Source: an uncultured Oscillospiraceae bacterium (GTDB lineage: Bacteria > Bacillota > Clostridia > Oscillospirales > Oscillospiraceae). From it: a DNA stretch of 41,996 nucleotides. The translations under genes were made by a program, and so were the position numbers. The stretch covers positions 1-41,996 of the forward strand of contig CAKTPV010000017.1 of assembly GCA_934591815.1 (NCBI GenBank). Reading direction: 5' to 3'. Under the pieces are notes generated by a model, which saw nothing but the letters and a program-made list of their open reading frames with translations, ran no database searches and had not been told where the DNA came from. The number at the start of each line of letters is the position of its first letter. The stretch's first letter is position 1. Below, in pieces: positions 34,818 through 41,996 of the stretch.

Positions 34818-36400
34818 CTGTATACCTCCAGTATTTTTTCTGCGCAGCGCATCCCGTCAGCGGCGGCGGATAGGATACCGCCGGCATAGCCGGCGCCCTC
34901 GCCGCAGGGGTACGCACCGCGGATATTGGCCTCATAGTGTTCATCCCGCACCAGCCGCACCGGGGAGGACGAGCGGGTCTCCACACCGGTGAGCAGGGCG
35001 TCGGGGTCGTCGTAGCCCCGGAGCTTTCGCCCCAGCTCCGGCAGCGCCAGCGCCAGCGTCTCGCTGATAAAGGGCGGCAGACAGCGGTGCAGATCGGTGT
35101 AGGTGACGGCGGGCAGATAGCTGGGCTGTACATTCCCCGGCCCTACGGAGGGGCGGCCCGCCAGAAAATCCTCCACCCGCTGGCAGGGGGCGCGGTAGTC
35201 GCCGCCGCCCAAGGCGAAGGCGGCGTCCTCCAGCTGCCGCTGGAGCCGGATGCCCGCAAGAGGGTGGTCGTCCGGGAAGTCGGCGGGGGTGACGTTTACC
35301 AGCAGCGCGCCGTTGATGTTTTCCCGGCCACGGGCGTACTCGCTCATGCCGTTGGTGACCACGCGCTGCGTTTCCGACGCGGCGGCCACCACCTGTCCGC
35401 CGGGACAGACGCAGAAGGAAAAGGCGCTGCGTCCGTTGGGCAGGTGACAGGACAGCTTGTAGGTGGCGGGGGGCAGGGAGGGGTGACCCGCCAGCTTTCG
35501 GTAACGGGCGGCGTCCACTGCTGACTGCCGGTGCTCGATGCGCACCCCCATAGCGAAGGGCTTCTGCTCCATGGCAAGACCCGCGCCGTACAGCATCTCA
35601 AAGGTATCCCGGGCGCTGTGACCCAGCGCCAGCACGACCTGCCGGGCGGGAATGGTGTAAAGCTGTCCCCCCTGCCGGACGGTGACGGCGGCGAGGGCAT
35701 TGTCCTGCACCGTCAATCCCTCCAGCCGTGCGCCGAAGCGGATGTCCGCGCCCAGCGCCAGCAGTTGCCGCCGCAGGGCTTGCAGGGCGATGTGGAGCTT
35801 GTCGGTGCCCACATGGGGCAGCGCGTCGGTAAGGATGCTCTCCGGCGCACCGCAGGACACCAGCTCCTCCATGATGAAGCGGTGGCGCAGGTCGCGGGTG
35901 CCGGTGTTCAGCTTGCCGTCGGAAAACGCCCCGGCACCGCCCTCACCGAACTGGACGTTGCTCTCCATATCCAGCTGGCCGGTGGCCCAGAAACGCTGTA
36001 CGTCCCGCTGCCGCTGCTCCACGCACTGTCCCCGCTCCAGCAGGATGGGGCGTGCGCCGCATTTTGCCAGCACCAGCGCGGCAAACAGTCCGGCAGGCCC
36101 CGCGCCTACTACGATGGGGCGCACCTCCGGCGGGGAGACGGGGGCGGGGAGCGCGTACCGCTCCGGCGTGTAGGCGGTGACACGCTTGTCCCGGCAGCGG
36201 CGCAGCAGCGCGGCCTCCTGCGGGGCGGACACCGCCACGGTGTACACGAAGGTCAGGCTCTCCCGGGCGTCGATGGCGCGGCGCAGCACCGTCAGGCCTG
36301 TCAGCGCCGACGGCGCTACCCGCAGCAGCCGGGCGCACTTGTGCAGCAGCACGGCTTCCGGCTCATCCGGCAGCAGCCGCAGCTGGTCGATCCGCAGCAT
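34814..36400 (-). CDS. FAD-dependent dehydrogenase (COG2509 type)
   Basis: A 528-residue flavoprotein. An N-terminal domain of about 90 residues precedes the dinucleotide-binding motif 'VVGAGPAGLFAAL' at residues 97-109. Family stretches are 'SNVQFGEGGAGAFSDGKLNTG' and the C-terminal 'GAYPCGEGAGYAGGILSAAADG'. This is the 'uncharacterised FAD-dependent dehydrogenase' group of Firmicutes; no physiological substrate is known. ATG at 36400 is preferred over the GTG at 36409 because GAGGTG is six bases upstream of it. The next gene on the same strand is a D-2-hydroxyacid dehydrogenase, an overlapping partner. Confidence 0.9.
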   Translation of the reverse strand: MLRIDQLRLLPDEPEAVLLHKCARLLRVAPSALTGLTVLRRAIDARESLTFVYTVAVSAPQEAALLRRCRDKRVTAYTPERYALPAPVSPPEVRPIVVGAGPAGLFAALVLAKCGARPILLERGQCVEQRQRDVQRFWATGQLDMESNVQFGEGGAGAFSDGKLNTGTRDLRHRFIMEELVSCGAPESILTDALPHVGTDKLHIALQALRRQLLALGADIRFGARLEGLTVQDNALAAVTVRQGGQLYTIPARQVVLALGHSARDTFEMLYGAGLAMEQKPFAMGVRIEHRQSAVDAARYRKLAGHPSLPPATYKLSCHLPNGRSAFSFCVCPGGQVVAAASETQRVVTNGMSEYARGRENINGALLVNVTPADFPDDHPLAGIRLQRQLEDAAFALGGGDYRAPCQRVEDFLAGRPSVGPGNVQPSYLPAVTYTDLHRCLPPFISETLALALPELGRKLRGYDDPDALLTGVETRSSSPVRLVRDEHYEANIRGAYPCGEGAGYAGGILSAAADGMRCAEKILEVYR

Positions 36401-36460
36401 GGCGTTCACCTCGTTTTCAAAAAGTTAAAATTTCCAGCGAAAACTTAAAGCTTGGATTAA

Positions 36461-36504
36461 GGAAACTGTTTATCCTAATAGACATAGAAAAGAAAACAGT
36501 TTCC
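36461..36504. repeat. 11-base inverted repeat between divergent genes
   Basis: GGAAACTGTTT (36461-36471) and its perfect complement AAACAGTTTCC (36494-36504) are 22 bases apart, in the 181-base gap between the FAD dehydrogenase (minus) and htrA (plus). Each arm is about two helical turns from the other, as for a dimeric regulator binding site. No clear -35/-10 pair was found for either gene here. Confidence 0.6.
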
Positions 36505-36581
36505 GGCGGCGGTATCATACCACGATTTGCCCGCCGCTACAAGCCAAAACACAGAACTTGCCGAAAAAGGAGGCATTCTTT

Positions 36582-37967
36582 ATGTACTACAACGACGATT
36601 TCAGAAACAGCGACCAGTACCGCTATACAAACCGGGATCAGCTGCCCCACGACGACTACGCCCCCGATCCCAACCGGGTGCCGGTGCAGCCGCCGGTGCA
36701 GCCGAAAAAGCAGGGCTTCTTCCACCGCGCCGCCGTAAAGGTGACGGCACTGATCCTGGCCTGCGCCGTGGCAGGCGGTCTGGCGGGCTGGGGCGGCGCG
36801 GCCATCGCCAACAGCGGCAGCAACAGCGGCAAGACCACCATCCAGCAGAGCGACCGCCAGCCGGTGACGGTGCAGGTCAAGAAGGTGGACGGCCAGACGA
36901 AGATGGATCCGGCGACGGTGTATGCCTCCGTGGTAAACAGCGCCGTGTCCATCAACTGCTCCGCCACCAGCACCAACATCTTCGGTCAGACCACCCAGTC
37001 CGCCTCCTCCGGCAGCGGCTTCATCATCACCGAGGACGGCTATGTGGTCACCAACTACCACGTGGTCAGCGGCGCCAGCTCCGTGCAGGTGACGCTGTAC
37101 AACGGCGATACCTACGATGCCACCGTCGTCGGCGGCGACAGCGACTACGATGTGGCGGTGCTGAAGATCAACGCTGCCGGCTTGCAGCCCGTGACGCTGG
37201 GCGAGAGCGCCGACGTCAACGTGGGCGACACCGTGCTGGCCATCGGCAACCCGCTGGGCGAGCTGACGTTCTCCATGAGTCAGGGCATCGTGTCCAGCTG
37301 TGACCGTGCCATTAACGTGGACGGCACCCCCTTCAACATGATCCAGGTGGACTGCTCCATCAACCCCGGCAACTCCGGCGGCCCGCTGGTCAACCTGTAC
37401 GGCGAGGTGGTGGGCATTGTGTCCGCCAAGTACTCCAGCTACTCCAGCACCACTGTGGAGGGACTGGGCTTCGCCATCCCCATCAGTGACGTGCGCAGCA
37501 TCATCACCGATATCATGGAAAACGGCGCCGTGACGGATAAGGCCTACATGGCCATCACCGCCGGAACCATGAACGAGCAGATGGCGGCGCAGTTCAACAT
37601 CGACGTCACAGAGGGCGTGTTCGTCTACTCCGTAGTGGAGGGCGGCGCCGGTGACAAGGCGGGTCTGCGTCTGGGCGACGTGATCACCAAGATGGGCGAC
37701 AAGACCCTGACCTCCCGGCAGGATCTGTCCGCCGCCATGAAGGGCTACCGCGCCGGTGACACCGTGACCCTCACCGTCTACCGCGGCGGGCAGTATATCG
37801 AGGTGGAGCTGACCTTTGACGCCCAGCCCCAGAACACCGGCTCTGAAGAGGACAACACCCAGAGCGGCGGTAATAGCGGCAACGGCGGCAATGGCGGCGG
37901 CCAGATGCCCGGAAACTGGGATAACTGGCAGGATTTCTACAACTACTTCTTCGGCAACCGCGGTTGA
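36582..37967 (+). CDS. htrA: HtrA/DegP-like membrane-anchored serine protease with PDZ domain
   Basis: A 461-residue quality-control protease. A polar N-terminus (1-50) precedes a membrane helix (about 52-76), then the trypsin-like domain with triad H160 ('VVTNYHVV'), D190 ('SDYDVAVL') and S265 ('NPGNSGGPL'), then a single PDZ domain (about 340-425). The last about 35 residues are Gly/Asn-rich and end with aromatic residues. The Asn/Gly tail is unusual but harmless-looking. AAAAAGGAGG lies eight bases before the ATG; the TTG at 36558 is a poorer start. It acts outside the membrane against misfolded proteins. Confidence 0.95.
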   Translation: MYYNDDFRNSDQYRYTNRDQLPHDDYAPDPNRVPVQPPVQPKKQGFFHRAAVKVTALILACAVAGGLAGWGGAAIANSGSNSGKTTIQQSDRQPVTVQVKKVDGQTKMDPATVYASVVNSAVSINCSATSTNIFGQTTQSASSGSGFIITEDGYVVTNYHVVSGASSVQVTLYNGDTYDATVVGGDSDYDVAVLKINAAGLQPVTLGESADVNVGDTVLAIGNPLGELTFSMSQGIVSSCDRAINVDGTPFNMIQVDCSINPGNSGGPLVNLYGEVVGIVSAKYSSYSSTTVEGLGFAIPISDVRSIITDIMENGAVTDKAYMAITAGTMNEQMAAQFNIDVTEGVFVYSVVEGGAGDKAGLRLGDVITKMGDKTLTSRQDLSAAMKGYRAGDTVTLTVYRGGQYIEVELTFDAQPQNTGSEEDNTQSGGNSGNGGNGGGQMPGNWDNWQDFYNYFFGNRG

Positions 37968-37989
37968 CTCGGAAGCGAAAATAAGGGAG

Positions 37990-38026
37990 GCGGAGAGCGG
38001 CATGACCTGCCGCTCTCCGCTTTTTT
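37990..38026 (+). terminator. Terminator after htrA
   Basis: GCGGAGAGCGGCA pairs with TGCCGCTCTCCGC around a five-base loop, followed by six Ts. Confidence 0.93.
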
Positions 38027-38058
38027 CAACACTGCGGCGGGGCGCTGTGAAATTTCTC

Positions 38059-38087
38059 TTGTACTCCGGGGGAAAGTAGTATATAAT
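38059..38087 (+). promoter_or_regulatory. Promoter of the Asp23/FakA-like operon
   Basis: TTGTAC (38059-38064) and a perfect TATAAT (38082-38087) are 17 bases apart. The leader before the Asp23 start is about 55 bases. Confidence 0.8.
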
Positions 38088-38149
38088 ATACGGTATTAAA
38101 TTGCGCCTATATTTAATTTGTTACTATTTCCGAAGAAAGGAAGTCAGCT

Positions 38150-38500
38150 ATGATAAAAGTTCCCACTGAACACGGTGAGATCACCATCAGCGACGCGGTG
38201 TTCACCACGATCACCGGTGCGGCCGCCACCAACTGCTTCGGCGTCAAGGGTATGGCACAGCGCAGCGTGACGGACGGCCTTGTCCACCTGCTGCGCCCGG
38301 AGGCCATGAGCAAGGGCGTCAAGGTCACCTACAACGACGACGGTACCGTTTCCATCGAGCTGCATATCATCGTGGAAAACGGCGTCAATATCGCCACTGT
38401 CTGCCGTTCCATTATGAGCGAGGTCAAATATGTGGTCAATCTCAACACCGGCGTCACCGTCAAGGCGGTGAACGTCTGCGTGGATTCCGTCACGGTGTGA
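38150..38500 (+). CDS. Asp23/Gls24 family envelope-stress protein
   Basis: A 116-residue protein of the Asp23/YloU family, with the pattern 'HGEITISDAVFTTITGAAATNCFGVKGMA' and 'GVKVTYNDDGTVSIELHIIVENGVNI'. Relatives coat the inner face of the membrane or help lipid metabolism. Together with the next gene it matches the yloU-yloV pair of B. subtilis. AAAGGAA lies before the ATG. Confidence 0.93.
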   Translation: MIKVPTEHGEITISDAVFTTITGAAATNCFGVKGMAQRSVTDGLVHLLRPEAMSKGVKVTYNDDGTVSIELHIIVENGVNIATVCRSIMSEVKYVVNLNTGVTVKAVNVCVDSVTV

Positions 38501-38526
38501 CATCGCTAAGAAGGAGAAAATACGAC

Positions 38527-40194
38527 ATGACAGATAGGATCAGCGGCGGCGCCTTCAAGCAGATGGTCGCCTTTGGCGCCGCGTGCATTGCCCAGCAGAA
38601 ACAGACCATCAACGATCTCAACGTGTTCCCGGTGCCCGACGGCGACACCGGCACCAATATGTGCCTGACCATCCAGACGGCGGTGAACGAGCTGCGTAAG
38701 TGCCAGCCCGCCACGGTGGACGAGGCCGCCAAGGTCACGGCCTCCGGCCTGCTGCGGGGCGCCCGCGGCAACTCCGGCGTCATTTTGTCCCTGCTGTTCC
38801 GGGGCATGAGCAAGGTGCTCAAGGGTACGGCGGAGGCGGACGGCACACAGCTGGCCGCCGCCATGCAGGAGGGCGTTGCCACCGCCTACGGCGCGGTGAT
38901 GAAGCCTGCGGAGGGTACGGTGCTCACCGTGTCCCGTCTGGCCGCTCAGCGCGCGCTGGAGGCGGCAGGGGAGCAGAACTCCGCCGAGTATGTGCTGGAG
39001 GAGGCCATCAAGACCGGCTACGCCACGCTGGCGGAGACCATCGAGATGAACCCGGTGCTGAAAAAGGCCGGTGTGGTGGACGCCGGCGGCAAGGGCTACC
39101 TCATCATTCTGGAGGGTATGCTCCGCGCCCTGCGGGGCGAGGAGATCCCGGAGGTGGAGGAGCAGACCGAGGAGAAGGCGGACTTTGCCGCCATCGGCGA
39201 CGAGGACATCACCTTTGCCTTCGACACCGTGTTCACTGTCCGCAAGACCACGGATCGCCCGCTGGACGGCCTGCGCGCCTATCTGGGCAGCATCGGCGAC
39301 AGTCTGGTCATCGGCGAGGATGACGAGTCCTTCAAGGTCCATGTCCACACCGACACGCCGGGCGACGCCCTGAACGAGGCCCAGAAGTACGGCACGCTGG
39401 AGCTGGCGAAGATCGAGAATATGCGCACCCAGGCGGCAGATCTGGCGGCGGGGCGGAAGGCCCAGTCCACCGACGATCTGGACGCCATCGAGGCGGAGCT
39501 GGAGAACGGCGCCTGCGCCGTGGCAGCGCCGGAGAAGCGGTACGGCTTTCTGGCGGTCTGCGCCGGGGACGGCCTTGCCGCCGTGTTCCGTGATCTGGGC
39601 GTGGATCGCATCGTGTCCGGCGGCCAGACCATGAACCCCTCCACCGAGGCCATCCTGCGGGAGATCGACCAGACCCCCAGCGAGGTGGTGTTCGTGCTGC
39701 CCAACAACAAGAACATCATTATGGCAGCCCAGCAGTGCGTGGGCCTGACAGAGAAGGAGGTCATCGTTGTCCCCACGGCCACCGTGCCGCAGGGCATCTC
39801 CGCCATGATGTGCGTGGATACGGAGGAGCCGGACGCGCAGAATATTTTGCAGGCCATGACCGACGCCGCGGCAAATGTCACCACGGCGCAGATCACCTAC
39901 GCGGCGCGGAACTCCGACTTCGATGGCTTTGCCATCAACGAGGGGGACTATCTGGCACTGTGCGACGGCAAGCTACTGGGTACCGACCGCAGCCTCGACG
40001 TGCTGCTGGAGCGTCTGGCCCAGCTGGCAGTGGAAAAGAGCGCCGAGTTCATCACCGTCTATGCCGGTGAGGGCGTGTCCGATGAGGACGCCGACCGCGC
40101 CGCGCAGCTGTTCCAGACGGCGTGTCCCGATGCGGAGGTCAGTGCGCTGCCCGGCGGACAGCCGGTGTACTACTACATCGTGGCCATCGAATAA
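38527..40194 (+). CDS. fakA: FakA-like fatty acid kinase, DAK2 domain (YloV)
   Basis: A 555-residue protein. Residues 1-200 are a DhaL/DAK2 ATP-binding domain with 'PVPDGDTGTNM' (D38, D40 and N44 as metal ligands) and 'SGLLRGARGNSGVILS'. The C-terminal half (about 240-555) has the beta-rich FakA middle domain and a DegV-like end ('FITVYAGEGVSDEDADRAAQLFQTACP'). FakA phosphorylates fatty acids that are held by a FakB partner so that they can enter phospholipids; no fakB is in view. AAGGAG lies before the ATG at 38527; the ATG at 38497 lies inside the Asp23 end. Confidence 0.93.
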   Translation: MTDRISGGAFKQMVAFGAACIAQQKQTINDLNVFPVPDGDTGTNMCLTIQTAVNELRKCQPATVDEAAKVTASGLLRGARGNSGVILSLLFRGMSKVLKGTAEADGTQLAAAMQEGVATAYGAVMKPAEGTVLTVSRLAAQRALEAAGEQNSAEYVLEEAIKTGYATLAETIEMNPVLKKAGVVDAGGKGYLIILEGMLRALRGEEIPEVEEQTEEKADFAAIGDEDITFAFDTVFTVRKTTDRPLDGLRAYLGSIGDSLVIGEDDESFKVHVHTDTPGDALNEAQKYGTLELAKIENMRTQAADLAAGRKAQSTDDLDAIEAELENGACAVAAPEKRYGFLAVCAGDGLAAVFRDLGVDRIVSGGQTMNPSTEAILREIDQTPSEVVFVLPNNKNIIMAAQQCVGLTEKEVIVVPTATVPQGISAMMCVDTEEPDAQNILQAMTDAAANVTTAQITYAARNSDFDGFAINEGDYLALCDGKLLGTDRSLDVLLERLAQLAVEKSAEFITVYAGEGVSDEDADRAAQLFQTACPDAEVSALPGGQPVYYYIVAIE

Positions 40195-40215
40195 CGACAA
40201 CAAACTGTATAATTC

Positions 40216-40258
40216 GGCAAAAAGAACACCCTGCGTATTCGCGCAGGGTGTTCTTTTT
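40216..40258. terminator. Bidirectional terminator between fakA and the HD-domain gene
   Basis: AAAAAGAACACCCTGCG pairs with CGCAGGGTGTTCTTTTT with a four- to six-base loop. The convergent genes stop at 40194 and 40274. Confidence 0.93.
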
Positions 40259-40273
40259 CGTATATATGGCGGC

Positions 40274-40861
40274 TCAGGTGATAGACGCCAGCTCCTCGTT
40301 GACCTGCGCCTCGCAGCTCCGCATGGCGAGGATGGTCCTCTCCATCAGCTCCTCCAGCGTCCAGCCCAGACGCTCCGCGCCGGTCTGGATGACATCGCGG
40401 GAGCAGCCGGCGGCAAACTTCCTGTCCTTGTATTTCTTCTTCAGACTGCTGACCTCCATGTCCATCACGCTCTTGCTGGGGCGCATACGGGCGGCGGCGC
40501 CAATGAGCCCGGTCAGCTCGTCGGCGGCGAACAGCACCTTCTCCATCTGGTGGGTGGGCTCCACGTCGCACACGAGGCCGTAGCCGTGGGAGCAGACGGC
40601 ATGGATGAACTCGCCGCTGCACCCTGCCTTTTCCAGCAGCTCCGGCGCCTTGAGACAGTGCTGCTCCGGCCACATCTCAAAGTCGATATCGTGGAGCAGA
40701 CCTACCGTGGCCCAGAAATCCGCGTCCTCGCCGTAGCCCAGCTCGTTGGCGTACCAGCGCATGACGCCCTCCACCGTCAGGGCGTGGAGAATATGGAACG
40801 GCTCCTTGTTATACGTCTTCAGGGCGGCCAGCGCCGCTTCGCGGGAGATGCACTCTTTCAT
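40274..40861 (-). CDS. HD-domain hydrolase
   Basis: A 195-residue HD-domain protein with the expected metal-binding set: H27 in 'ILHALTV', the H57-D58 pair in 'LLHDIDFE', and D114 in 'FAADELTGLI'. HD proteins hydrolyse phosphoesters of nucleotides or similar compounds; the substrate is not visible. The ATG at 40861 has AAGGAGG nine bases upstream, better than the GTG at 40867. It follows the ferritin-like gene by 35 bases on the same strand. Confidence 0.9.
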   Translation of the reverse strand: MKECISREAALAALKTYNKEPFHILHALTVEGVMRWYANELGYGEDADFWATVGLLHDIDFEMWPEQHCLKAPELLEKAGCSGEFIHAVCSHGYGLVCDVEPTHQMEKVLFAADELTGLIGAAARMRPSKSVMDMEVSSLKKKYKDRKFAAGCSRDVIQTGAERLGWTLEELMERTILAMRSCEAQVNEELASIT

Positions 40862-40896
40862 CTTCACAGACCTCCTTCGTGCATTTGAATTGCCCC

Positions 40897-41454
40897 CTAT
40901 TTTAGCAGGTTATTCCCGGATGTCAAGCAGTTTTCCAGCAGGTGCAGCAGCATGGCGGCGTGACCGTATTCCGCCCGGCTCAGACGCTGAAAAAGCTCCC
41001 GCAGACACACATCCTCCGTGTCCTCCGATGCCTGCGCGTAGGCCGCGCCGCCGCAGGTCTCCTCGTGGTACAGCTCCCGCAGCAGCTGGCACCAGGGCAG
41101 GGACGGCTCCTGCCCCGCGGCGGCGGGGGGCTGATAGCACTTGCCGGTCATCAGGTAGTGGGCGGCCAGCAGCGTCCGGCCGTGGGAGAGCTCCTCCTCC
41201 GCCATGCGCAGCAGCGCCCGGCGGGCGGCGGGGGGTGCGCTGCGGGCGTGGCACCGGTAGGCGCGGGCCATGGACACCTCCTCATCGATAAAGCGCCGCA
41301 GCCGGGCAAGACTGTCCTCCGTGGGGACAGCCATGCAGCAGGCGGTCTCGTCCGGTTCGGACAGCGGGGCAAAGGGCGACAGCTCCGGCAGCACCCGCCG
41401 CCAGACGGCCTCCGATAGCTTTTGGTCATAGGGTAAACGCAGCTCCTGTTCCAT
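40897..41454 (-). CDS. Ferritin-like four-helix di-iron protein, uncharacterised
   Basis: A 185-residue protein whose helices hold ferritin-like metal-ligand patterns: E58/E59 in 'FIDEEVSMARAY', E88 and H91 in 'EEELSHGRTLL', E131/E132 in 'YHEETCGGAAY' and E162 and H165 in 'AEYGHAAML'. Two Exxh pairs and two separate Glu residues are the usual di-iron set of rubrerythrin-like proteins. There is no rubredoxin domain. It may be an oxidant-protection or iron-handling protein. AAGGAGG lies before the ATG at 41454. It is divergent from a SufC-type gene. Confidence 0.75.
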   Translation of the reverse strand: MEQELRLPYDQKLSEAVWRRVLPELSPFAPLSEPDETACCMAVPTEDSLARLRRFIDEEVSMARAYRCHARSAPPAARRALLRMAEEELSHGRTLLAAHYLMTGKCYQPPAAAGQEPSLPWCQLLRELYHEETCGGAAYAQASEDTEDVCLRELFQRLSRAEYGHAAMLLHLLENCLTSGNNLLK

Positions 41455-41546
41455 GTTTGAACGCCTCCTTCTCACGGCATACTATGCGGGAGGGCGGGGC
41501 AAGGCGCCTGTCTGCGCCGCCTGCGCCGGAAACATACAGGAAAAGA

Positions 41547-41575
41547 TTGCTTTTCTTCTGGAAATCTGTTACACT
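41547..41575 (+). promoter_or_regulatory. Candidate promoter upstream of the SufC-type gene
   Basis: TTGCTT (41547-41552) and TACACT (41570-41575) are 17 bases apart, 114 bases before the ATG. A second, extended -10 site (TGGTATACT, 41647-41655) lies much nearer (34 bases before the ATG). Either or both could be used. An AAAGCG-CTTA-CGCTTT hairpin (41587-41602) lies between them. Confidence 0.4.
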
Positions 41576-41688
41576 GACACAGTTGTAAAGCGCTTACGCT
41601 TTTCTGGAGGGCTGTTGCATATGTCACATCACCTTGGCAGCACCTCTGGTATACTTCAGATAATACCTCAGAGAGAGGAGAGCTATCC

Positions 41689-41996
41689 ATGCTGGAACTG
41701 CAAAATATCTGTTACCGCGTGTCCACTCCCGAAGGGGAACAGGACATTCTGAAAAACGTGTCCGTTACCATTCCTGACCATAAGCTGGTGGTGTTCACCG
41801 GCCCCAACGGCGGCGGCAAGACCACGCTGGCCAAGATCATCATGGGTCTGGTGCGGCCCACCTCCGGCCGCGTCCTCTATAACGGCGAGGATGTGACGGA
41901 GCTGTCCATCACCGAGCGCGCCCGCCGGGGCATCAGCTACGGCTTCCAGCAGCCGCCCCGGTTCAAGGGCATCACCGTCCACGACCTGCTGCTGCT
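41689..41996 (+). CDS. SufC-type ABC ATPase (partial, cut by the window end)
   Basis: At least 102 residues of an ABC ATPase, reading through the right edge. Walker A is 'GPNGGGKTT' at about residues 43-51, followed by 'LAKIIMG' and 'ITERARRGISYGFQQPPRFKG', which are the SufC/SmsC pattern (IMG, ERAR, FQxP) rather than a transporter ATPase. SufC drives the SufBD Fe-S scaffold; SmsC of the minimal two-gene SMS type is the other possibility and would be followed by a single SufB-like gene. GAGAGGAG lies before the ATG. Confidence 0.85.
   Translation, partial: MLELQNICYRVSTPEGEQDILKNVSVTIPDHKLVVFTGPNGGGKTTLAKIIMGLVRPTSGRVLYNGEDVTELSITERARRGISYGFQQPPRFKGITVHDLLL

Overview
The window looks like chromosome from a GC-rich, Gram-positive anaerobe of the class Clostridia, most likely the Oscillospirales/Oscillospiraceae of the gut. 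Reasons: very GC-rich third codon positions, strong AAGGAGG-type ribosome-binding sites, sigma-A promoters of TTGACA/TATAAT type, YitT, YheO-like, Asp23-FakA, DUF-type FAD dehydrogenase and HtrA genes of Firmicute type, and an E. hirae-like V-type ATPase beside an F-type ATP synthase. The genus cannot be fixed from sequence alone. I see no phage, IS element, CRISPR array or plasmid functions; this is core-like chromosome.

Layout. 1-3.5 kb: a YheO/DauR-type regulator, a tRNA-Leu/initiator tRNA-Met operon, and an ECF-like sigma factor overlapping a membrane-protein gene. 3.5-12 kb (minus): a complete nine-gene V-type ATPase operon in the order G/H-I-K-E-C-F-A-B-D, read from a promoter near 12.1 kb. 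12.3-15.7 kb (plus): uppP and an FtsK/SpoIIIE translocase. 15.8-18.8 kb (minus): YitT, a MATE exporter with a histidine-rich tail, tRNA-Ser(GGA), and a 58-residue protein. 18.9-22.8 kb (plus): a PyrF-like protein that has lost the OMP-decarboxylase catalytic motif, a histidine phosphatase-GNAT fusion, and a YgiQ-type radical SAM protein. 22.9-29.3 kb (plus): an F-type ATP synthase operon a-c-b-alpha-gamma-beta-epsilon. 29.3-31.7 kb (minus): aminotransferase, omega-amidase-like nitrilase and a Smr-domain protein. 31.8-33.8 kb (plus): YfcE-like phosphoesterase, endonuclease IV, a Pr6Pr membrane protein. 33.8-36.4 kb (minus): a D-2-hydroxyacid dehydrogenase and an FAD-dependent dehydrogenase. 36.5-40.2 kb (plus): HtrA protease, Asp23 and a FakA-like kinase. 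40.2-41.5 kb (minus): HD-domain and ferritin-like proteins. From 41.7 kb (plus): the start of a SufC-type ATPase, cut by the window edge.

The most striking point is the F-type ATP synthase. It has no atpH (delta) gene; instead the alpha subunit carries about 78 extra N-terminal residues that match the C-terminal domain of the delta subunit. The c subunit also has a secretory signal peptide and an exported N-terminal extension. The V-type proteolipid keeps all the residues that bind Na+ in E. hirae NtpK, while the F-type c subunit has Met at the Gln position used for Na+ coordination. This suggests one cell with a Na+-type V-ATPase and an H+-type F-ATPase, encoded about 11 kb apart. A second point is the PyrF-like pseudo-enzyme at 18.96 kb, translationally coupled to the phosphatase-acetyltransferase fusion.
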